Assembly (NCBI GenBank): GCA_028290765.1
Contig: JAQGJF010000997.1
Span: 1-10,123 of the forward strand
Origin: Tardiphaga sp.
GTDB taxonomy: Bacteria > Pseudomonadota > Alphaproteobacteria > Rhizobiales > Xanthobacteraceae
Direction: 5' to 3'
DNA length: 10,123 nucleotides
Under the pieces are notes generated by a model. The model searched no databases. It saw nothing but the letters and a program-made list of their open reading frames with translations, and was not told where the DNA came from. A program made the translations under genes and the position numbers. Positions 6,200-10,123 of the stretch are shown here, piece by piece (the stretch's first letter is position 1; every line of letters starts with the position of its first letter).

Positions 6200-7066
6200 T
6201 CAGAAATTGATCCCATAAATCAGCCGGGCCTGATGGCGTTCGAAATTGGTGAGGTCCAGGGTCCCCCCATTCTCCGCCGAGCGCCCCCAGGCCTGGACGC
6301 TCCAGGACGCCGTCAGCCGGGACTTTTCCGAGAGCTTGAGATAGGCGGTGGGTCCGATGAACAGCGCCTGCCCGGCCAACTCGTCGAGACCCAGCCCCTC
6401 GTATTTCCGCAAATAGCGCACCTCGCCGCCGAGGAAAAAACCTGGCCGAAGCTGCGCCATCACCGCCACCGCGGCGCCAATGGTGGCTTCGCGCTCCGAC
6501 ATGTCGGAACTCGCAAAGCGCGTCCATTCCGGCTGATAGAACAGGTTGAGCGCGGCGACGACGAAATTGGGGACCAGTTCGCGGTCGAATGCCACCGTCA
6601 GGTCGGTGCCGTATTTCCGGACCAGCGCGGCGCTGGTCTCATCGATGCGGTCGGCGTGAGTCTCGACCGCGAAGGTCAGGCCGAACGGGGATGTTTCGCG
6701 ATCCCAGAACCGATAGCGGAAATCCACCGAGGCGCCTTGCCAGGCCAGTTGGCGGCGATCGTCAAGACCGGAGACGCCGGCGATGTCATGGGCCGCGAAG
6801 GCGCCGCCGACTTCGATCCTGAAATTCTTCGCCGGCACGAATTCCAGTTCGAGTTCCTGGCTGACCGCCCGGTAACGGCCGCCGCTTTTGGAAAACCTCC
6901 CGGTGGTCTGGCTCTGGAATTCGCGCTCGCCGACATCGCCGACATCGGAGCCGATCATGAAGCCGAACAGATGTTCGGTATCGATGCCTTCGGCGTGCAG
7001 GCCGGCCGGCAGCAGCACCGGACAACACACGACCGCTGCCACCAAGGCTCTTGCACGAATGGGCAT
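6200..7066 (-). CDS. Predicted outer-membrane beta-barrel protein
   Basis: A 288-residue exported protein. The signal peptide covers 1-25 (PIRARALVAAVVCCPVLLP, cleavage after LHA). The mature chain is built of alternating polar/apolar stretches: ELELEFVPAKNFRIEVGGAF, WQGASVDFRYRFWDRE, FGLTFAVETHAD, FFLGGEVRYLRKYEGLG, SRLTASWSVQAW. It ends RLIYGINF, with the C-terminal Phe and alternating aromatics that serve as the barrel-assembly signal. No porin family can be named from this; transporters of the phenol-degradation/MetA-pathway type or other alphaproteobacterial barrels are possible. The start ATG 7066 lacks a strong ribosome site but gives a complete signal peptide. A long frame on the opposite strand is judged to be a codon-bias shadow because this strand carries the signal peptide and terminal Phe. 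No operon partner is evident within 100 bp on either side. Confidence 0.75.
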   Translation of the reverse strand: MPIRARALVAAVVCCPVLLPAGLHAEGIDTEHLFGFMIGSDVGDVGEREFQSQTTGRFSKSGGRYRAVSQELELEFVPAKNFRIEVGGAFAAHDIAGVSGLDDRRQLAWQGASVDFRYRFWDRETSPFGLTFAVETHADRIDETSAALVRKYGTDLTVAFDRELVPNFVVAALNLFYQPEWTRFASSDMSEREATIGAAVAVMAQLRPGFFLGGEVRYLRKYEGLGLDELAGQALFIGPTAYLKLSEKSRLTASWSVQAWGRSAENGGTLDLTNFERHQARLIYGINF

Positions 7067-7195
7067 TCACGATCCGATGAAAGAAGCCGGCGACGGCACT
7101 ATCGCGGGGGCAGACTATCACGAACCGGCAACCGATGACGAGACATCGGCGACACACAGCGATACCGGTCGCGGAGGGGGCGCCGTCGCGGGATC

Positions 7196-7510
7196 TTATC
7201 GAGCGAGAGCGCGGGTATTCCAGCTGCTCCAGCGAAGCCCGGCGAGACTTTGCAGGTCGGTTGCGAGCGGTCGCTTGGTGCGCCGATCATGGGCCGCGAT
7301 GCACCGCTCGGATTCGGCTATTTTTCGCTTCAGCCTGGCGACCGCCTGGTGTTCCGCCTGGCCGCTCGAATCGGCGGTTTGGCCAATCCTGAACCGGCCA
7401 ATTTCCATCGCCCGCAGGGCCTCACGGTTCTTCCGCAGCTGAACCCTGTGCCAGGCGATATTGCTATTGCTGTCAGCGATCATTGTCGACGACCCAGCGT
7501 TTCCTTGCAT
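7196..7510 (-). CDS. Small helical protein of unknown function, likely CtrA-controlled
   Basis: A 104-residue cytoplasmic protein without a signal peptide or membrane span. The body reads NIAWHRVQLRKNREALRAME, then a GRFRIGQT turn, then HQAVARLKRKIAESERCIAAHDRR, two amphipathic helices that could form a coiled coil or helical hairpin. The C-terminus is basic and Trp-containing. I know similar short hypothetical proteins from Bradyrhizobium-type genomes, none with a function I can cite. Start ATG 7510 is favoured; the frame extends to 7573, but that start would overlap the CtrA-type site at 7533-7548. A later ATG at 7483 is also possible, and no start has a strong ribosome site. The CtrA-type site 22 bp upstream suggests cell-cycle or motility-linked expression (inference). 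Confidence 0.6.
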   Translation of the reverse strand: MQGNAGSSTMIADSNSNIAWHRVQLRKNREALRAMEIGRFRIGQTADSSGQAEHQAVARLKRKIAESERCIAAHDRRTKRPLATDLQSLAGLRWSSWNTRALAR

Positions 7511-7532
7511 GATCCAAGGATCGGCGGGTTTG

Positions 7533-7548
7533 GTTAATGATGGGTTAA
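7533..7548 (-). promoter_or_regulatory. CtrA-type binding site (TTAA-N7-TTAAC)
   Basis: On the minus strand the sequence reads TTAACCCATCATTAAC, a perfect match to the full CtrA consensus TTAA-N7-TTAAC of alphaproteobacteria. It lies 22 bp upstream of the preferred start (7510) of the small helical protein and reads toward it. The match is seen in the sequence; binding is inferred from the consensus. The two half-sites are 11 bp apart, one helical turn. So close to the start codon it would sit at or just before the transcription start, and could act as activator or repressor. Confidence 0.55.
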
Positions 7549-7588
7549 TATGGCGGTCGAGCGATCTACGCACAACTCATTTACCCGC

Positions 7589-7632
7589 CCGGCTCCGGAG
7601 GCCAGGGACAACGTCCTCGCTCCCGGAGCCGG
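7589..7632 (-). terminator. Stem-loop downstream of pqqA
   Basis: A perfect 10-bp inverted repeat, CCGGCTCCGG at 7589-7598 and CCGGAGCCGG at 7623-7632, encloses a 24-nt loop. It starts 18 bp after the pqqA stop codon in pqqA orientation. No U-run follows on the minus strand (the next bases are CGGGTAAATG), so it is not a standard intrinsic terminator. It could still end or stabilise the short pqqA transcript. Confidence 0.45.
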
Positions 7633-7650
7633 ACAGGTGGTGTCCGCGAT

Positions 7651-7731
7651 TTATTTGCGCGCGGCGCAGGCGTACATGTTGATTTCCATGCCCACCGGCA
7701 CCTCGACGATCTTCGGAGTCTTCCAGGCCAT
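7651..7731 (-). CDS. pqqA: PQQ precursor peptide PqqA
   Basis: A 26-residue peptide matching the pyrroloquinoline quinone precursor. It has the usual MxW start followed by Lys/Pro (MAWKTPKIVEVP), then VGMEINMYACAARK. The invariant Glu16 and Tyr20 are spaced E-x-x-x-Y. These two side chains are cross-linked by the radical SAM enzyme PqqE with the chaperone PqqD, then cut out and oxidised by later Pqq enzymes to give the cofactor. Start ATG 7731 is fixed by a GGGAGGGA ribosome site (7737-7744) 5 nt upstream; the frame stays open further upstream, but that part is not PqqA-like. The next gene on this strand (7196-7510) is not pqqB, so this copy stands alone here; pqqBCDE must be elsewhere if the pathway is complete. 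The location a few kb from quinoprotein-associated genes fits its role. Confidence 0.9.
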   Translation of the reverse strand: MAWKTPKIVEVPVGMEINMYACAARK

Positions 7732-7753
7732 TGAGGTCCCTCCCAACGAGTAA

Positions 7754-7770
7754 TGCGCAACCGTTGCGCA
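7754..7770. promoter_or_regulatory. 17-bp perfect palindrome in the pqqA leader
   Basis: TGCGCAAC-C-GTTGCGCA is a perfect 8-1-8 inverted repeat, 22 bp upstream of the pqqA start codon and 9 bp upstream of its ribosome site. It could be an operator for a dimeric regulator or a small hairpin in the mRNA leader. I know of no named regulator with this consensus, so the role is inferred from symmetry and position. Confidence 0.5.
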
Positions 7771-7776
7771 AGCGAG

Positions 7777-7805
7777 AGGGTAGAACCGCCCCGAATGGAG
7801 CGCAA
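7777..7805 (-). promoter_or_regulatory. Weak candidate promoter for pqqA
   Basis: On the minus strand TTGCGC (7805-7800) and TACCCT (7782-7777) are separated by exactly 17 bp, a loose fit to a housekeeping -35/-10 pair. Transcription would begin near 7770, at the edge of the palindrome, placing that palindrome over the start point. The -10 match is poor, so this is a suggestion only. Confidence 0.25.
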
Positions 7806-7863
7806 GCATGGCCTGATCAGGAGGCGGCGCACACCCAACAACTTCTTTCAATGCATCGTCGCG

Positions 7864-8184
7864 TCAGCAGCCCTGGTCGGCCATCTTTTCGCTGGTCGAT
7901 GTCGCGCCCTGGGCCTGCTGTGCCGCTGTCGGCTGGCCTTGCATCTGGCGCTGCGCATCCTGCGAAGACGTTGCCGTGGTTCCGGAAGCCTGGTTCATCG
8001 CGCTGGTCGGCGGGTGCTGGTTGGCATCCGGCCGCGCCACGCCGGTGGTCTGCCCGGTGCTGCCGACGGTTGGCCCGGCGCCCGCATCGGCCTGGCCAGT
8101 GGTATTGCACGGACCGGCCAAGGCGGTTCCGATACCCAGAACCGTCGCGGCGCAGCCGGCGAGAATGATTCGTTTCGGGTTCAT
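7864..8184 (-). CDS. Small secreted Gln/Thr/Ala-rich protein, likely general-stress regulated
   Basis: A 106-residue exported protein of low complexity. The signal peptide runs to about residue 23 (MNPKRIILAGCAATVLGIGT, cleavage after ALA). The mature part is rich in Gly, Thr, Gln, Ala and Ser (GQADAGAGPTVGSTGQTTGV; later SQDAQRQMQGQPTAAQQAQG), with cysteines only at 26 and the last residue 106, which suggests an extended or disordered periplasmic protein. ATG 8184 has AGGAGAGG a few nt upstream; longer in-frame versions up to 8439 are rejected since they would pass through the promoter and lose the signal peptide. An EcfG-type promoter lies 55 bp upstream. Function unknown; small secreted proteins of this kind are common in stress regulons of this group (inference). 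Confidence 0.75.
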   Translation of the reverse strand: MNPKRIILAGCAATVLGIGTALAGPCNTTGQADAGAGPTVGSTGQTTGVARPDANQHPPTSAMNQASGTTATSSQDAQRQMQGQPTAAQQAQGATSTSEKMADQGC

Positions 8185-8239
8185 CTGCCTCTCCTTCGTT
8201 TCCTCGATCAGGGTTCGCTCTGCGGCGCCCCAGCGAAGA

Positions 8240-8264
8240 AACGGACCCATGCGCAGCAGGTTCC
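8240..8264 (-). promoter_or_regulatory. EcfG (general stress sigma factor) type promoter
   Basis: On the minus strand GGAAC (8264-8260) and CGTT (8243-8240) are separated by exactly 16 bp. This matches the alphaproteobacterial sigma-EcfG consensus GGAAC-N16/17-CGTT without mismatch. It points to the small secreted protein gene starting at 8184, giving a 5' leader of roughly 50 nt. The match is observed; use of the promoter is inferred. Confidence 0.65.
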
Positions 8265-8376
8265 TCCGCAATGCCGATGATTTCTGCGTCGTTTGTTCCA
8301 AAGACGTGCCGTATCCCGCGTTGCGAACCCGCCCGGAATCACGGATCGTGTTTGCTGATTCGGGGACTGACCAACC

Positions 8377-10123
8377 GTGCCAGCAGCAGCAGCCTACTTG
8401 GATACGCTCAATCCGGAGCAGCGGCGGGCAGTCGAGCATGGCGTGGCGAATGCCGACGGTGTCGCAGCCGCGCCGCTGCTGGTGATCGCCGGTGCCGGCT
8501 CAGGCAAAACCAACACCCTCGCCCACCGCGTCGCGCATCTCATCGTCAACGGCGCCGACCCGCGGCGCATTCTGCTGATGACGTTTTCGCGCCGCGCCGC
8601 CGCCGAGATGACGCGCCGGGTCGAGCGCATCGCGCGCAAGGTGATGGGCAGCAACGCCGGGATCATGACCGACGCGCTGACCTGGGCCGGCACCTTCCAC
8701 GGCATCGGCGCCCGGCTGTTGCGCGACTGCGCCGACCGGATCGGGCTCGATCCCGGTTTCACCATCCATGACCGCGAAGATTCCGCGGACCTGATCAACC
8801 TGGTCCGGCACGAACTCGGATTCTCCAAAACCGAAAGCCGGTTCCCGACCAAGGGCACGTGCCTGGCGATCTATTCCCGCTGTATCAATGCCGAGACGCC
8901 GATCGAACAGGTTCTCGGCGCGTCATTCCCATGGTGCGCCGGGTGGGCGGCCGAGTTGAAGCAATTGTTCGCGGCCTATGTCGAGGCCAAGCAGCGCCAG
9001 AACGTGCTCGATTACGACGACCTCCTGCTCTACTGGGCGCAGACCATGAGCGACCCGGCTCTGGCCGACGACATCGGCAGCCGGTTCGACCATGTGCTGG
9101 TCGACGAATATCAGGACACCAACCGGTTGCAGTCGTCGATCCTGCTGGCGCTGAAGCCCGGCGGCCACGGCCTCACCGTGGTCGGCGACGACGCCCAGTC
9201 GATCTATTCGTTCCGCGCGGCCACCGTGCGCAACATCCTCGACTTCCCCGCGCAATTCAGCCCGAAGGCTGAGGTCATCACGCTCGACCGCAACTATCGC
9301 TCGACCCAGACCATCCTCGCCGCCGCCAATGGCGTGATCGGTCTCGCGAAAGAGCGCTTCACCAAGAACCTGTGGACCGAGCGCACCTCCGGTCAAAAGC
9401 CGCGGCTGGTCAGCGTGCGCGATGAAGCCGACCAGGCGCGGTGCATCGTCGAGCGTATTCTCGAGAACCGCGAGTCCGGCACCCTCCTCAAGGAGCAGGC
9501 GGTGCTGTTCCGCACCTCGTCGCACAGCGGACCGCTCGAGATCGAGCTGACCCGCCGCAACATTCCGTTCGTGAAATTCGGCGGGCTGAAATTTCTCGAC
9601 GCCGCCCACATCAAGGACATGCTGGCGCTTTTACGTTTTGTCGAAAACCCGCGCGACCGCGTCGCCGGTTTCCGCTTGATGCATCTGTTGCCCGGCGTCG
9701 GCCCCGCCTCGGCGCAACGTGTGCTCGATCACATGGCCGAGGCTGCCGATCCGATCGCGGCACTGACGACCGCGCCCAAGCCACCGCGCTCCGGCGAGGA
9801 CTGGACGGCGTTCAGTGCGGCGGTTGCTCAGCTTCGGCATTCGGAGTGGCCGGTCGATCTCGAACGGGCGCGGCTGTGGTACGAGCCGCATCTCGACCGC
9901 ATCCACGAGGACGCCGAGACCCGCCGCGCCGACCTGATCCAGCTCGAACAGATCGCTTCCGGCTATCCGTCGCGCGAGCGCTTCCTCACCGAGTTGACGC
10001 TCGATCCGCCGGATGCCACCAGCGACCAGGCCGGCGTGCCGCTGCTCGACGAGGATTACATGATCCTCTCCACCATACATTCCGCCAAGGGCCAGGAGTG
10101 GAAATCGGTGTATGTGCTCAACG
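8377..10123 (+). CDS. UvrD/PcrA-type ATP-dependent DNA helicase (partial, C-terminus beyond window)
   Basis: The first 582 residues of a superfamily 1A 3'-5' DNA helicase. After a short Ala-rich start it shows motif Q (YLDTLNPEQRRAVEH, 7-21), Walker A AGAGSGKT (38-45), motif Ia MTFSRRAAAEM, motif II VLVDEYQDT (240-248), motif III VVGDDAQSIYSFR (268-280), motif IV LDRNYRST (303-310) and motif V STIHSAKGQEW (565-575). Motif VI lies beyond the right edge. Such enzymes unwind DNA in repair and in removal of stalled forks or recombinase filaments; which paralogue this is cannot be decided from the fragment. Start GTG 8377 is set by an in-frame TGA at 8368-8370, only 6 nt upstream, and by lack of an earlier ATG; GGGGA lies about 10 nt before it. 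It is divergent from the small secreted protein gene and unrelated to the PQQ theme. The frame is uninterrupted to the window end. Confidence 0.92.
   Translation, partial: MPAAAAYLDTLNPEQRRAVEHGVANADGVAAAPLLVIAGAGSGKTNTLAHRVAHLIVNGADPRRILLMTFSRRAAAEMTRRVERIARKVMGSNAGIMTDALTWAGTFHGIGARLLRDCADRIGLDPGFTIHDREDSADLINLVRHELGFSKTESRFPTKGTCLAIYSRCINAETPIEQVLGASFPWCAGWAAELKQLFAAYVEAKQRQNVLDYDDLLLYWAQTMSDPALADDIGSRFDHVLVDEYQDTNRLQSSILLALKPGGHGLTVVGDDAQSIYSFRAATVRNILDFPAQFSPKAEVITLDRNYRSTQTILAAANGVIGLAKERFTKNLWTERTSGQKPRLVSVRDEADQARCIVERILENRESGTLLKEQAVLFRTSSHSGPLEIELTRRNIPFVKFGGLKFLDAAHIKDMLALLRFVENPRDRVAGFRLMHLLPGVGPASAQRVLDHMAEAADPIAALTTAPKPPRSGEDWTAFSAAVAQLRHSEWPVDLERARLWYEPHLDRIHEDAETRRADLIQLEQIASGYPSRERFLTELTLDPPDATSDQAGVPLLDEDYMILSTIHSAKGQEWKSVYVLN

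Noticed and set aside
6233..7138. A 301-codon open frame on the plus strand opposite the outer-membrane protein
   Set aside because: The minus-strand frame has a signal peptide, beta-strand alternation and a terminal Phe; the plus-strand translation shows no recognisable domain and is a GC-bias shadow.
7132..7149. Inverted repeat CCGATG-N6-CATCGG between two minus-strand genes
   Set aside because: A 6-bp stem without a U-tract is expected by chance in such DNA; not enough for a terminator or operator call.
8152..8163. Lipobox-like LAGC at residues 8-11 of the small secreted protein
   Set aside because: The hydrophobic stretch before it is far too short for a lipoprotein signal; a normal cleavage after ALA at about residue 23 fits better.
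1..10123. CRISPR arrays, tRNA or rRNA genes, transposases, phage genes, riboswitches
   Set aside because: I found no regularly spaced repeats, cloverleaf-like or rRNA sequence, transposase motifs or known riboswitch cores in reading both strands by eye; weak cases could still be missed without a covariance-model search.

Overview
The window is GC-rich, densely coded DNA that reads like the chromosome of a Bradyrhizobium- or Rhodopseudomonas-type alphaproteobacterium. The evidence is the protein style, the large GC-rich palindromic intergenic repeats, and sites matching two alphaproteobacterial regulators (CtrA and the general-stress sigma factor EcfG). The genus is an inference; no rRNA or other marker is present.

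The left and centre (1-5815) form an accessory neighbourhood for a periplasmic PQQ-dependent (quinoprotein) alcohol dehydrogenase. A partial XoxJ/MoxJ-like periplasmic binding protein runs off the left edge on the minus strand. Divergent from it are a secreted zinc metallohydrolase (461-1393) and a fused SoxY-SoxZ-like carrier (1452-2273), the pair known as the quinoprotein relay system. A 138-bp palindromic repeat (2281-2418) separates them from a convergent, secreted Cys-containing small protein (2436-2807). Divergent from that gene is a complete NitT/TauT-type ABC importer: binding protein 2953-3933, permease 3935-4672, ATPase 4662-5381. It is followed by a small secreted protein (5468-5815) with an EF-hand-like acidic loop. 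The dehydrogenase itself is not in view; I expect it to the left.

The middle right (5816-8376) holds small minus-strand genes: a 69-residue conserved-type protein, a likely outer-membrane beta-barrel protein (6200-7066), a small helical protein (7196-7510) behind a perfect CtrA-type site, an easily missed 26-residue PQQ precursor peptide gene pqqA (7651-7731) without pqqBCDE next to it, and a small secreted Gln/Thr-rich protein (7864-8184) behind a perfect EcfG-type promoter. The right end (8377-10123) is the start of a UvrD/PcrA-type DNA helicase, cut by the window edge.

Working picture (inference): pqqA supplies the precursor of the cofactor PQQ. The XoxJ-like protein, the SoxYZ-like carrier and the zinc hydrolase serve the maturation or redox chemistry of the quinoprotein dehydrogenase in the periplasm. 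The ABC importer and its small companion proteins may supply a ligand or metal to the same system. The least described parts are the importer with its EF-hand-like companion, the Cys-containing small protein, and the stand-alone pqqA with its palindromic leader.
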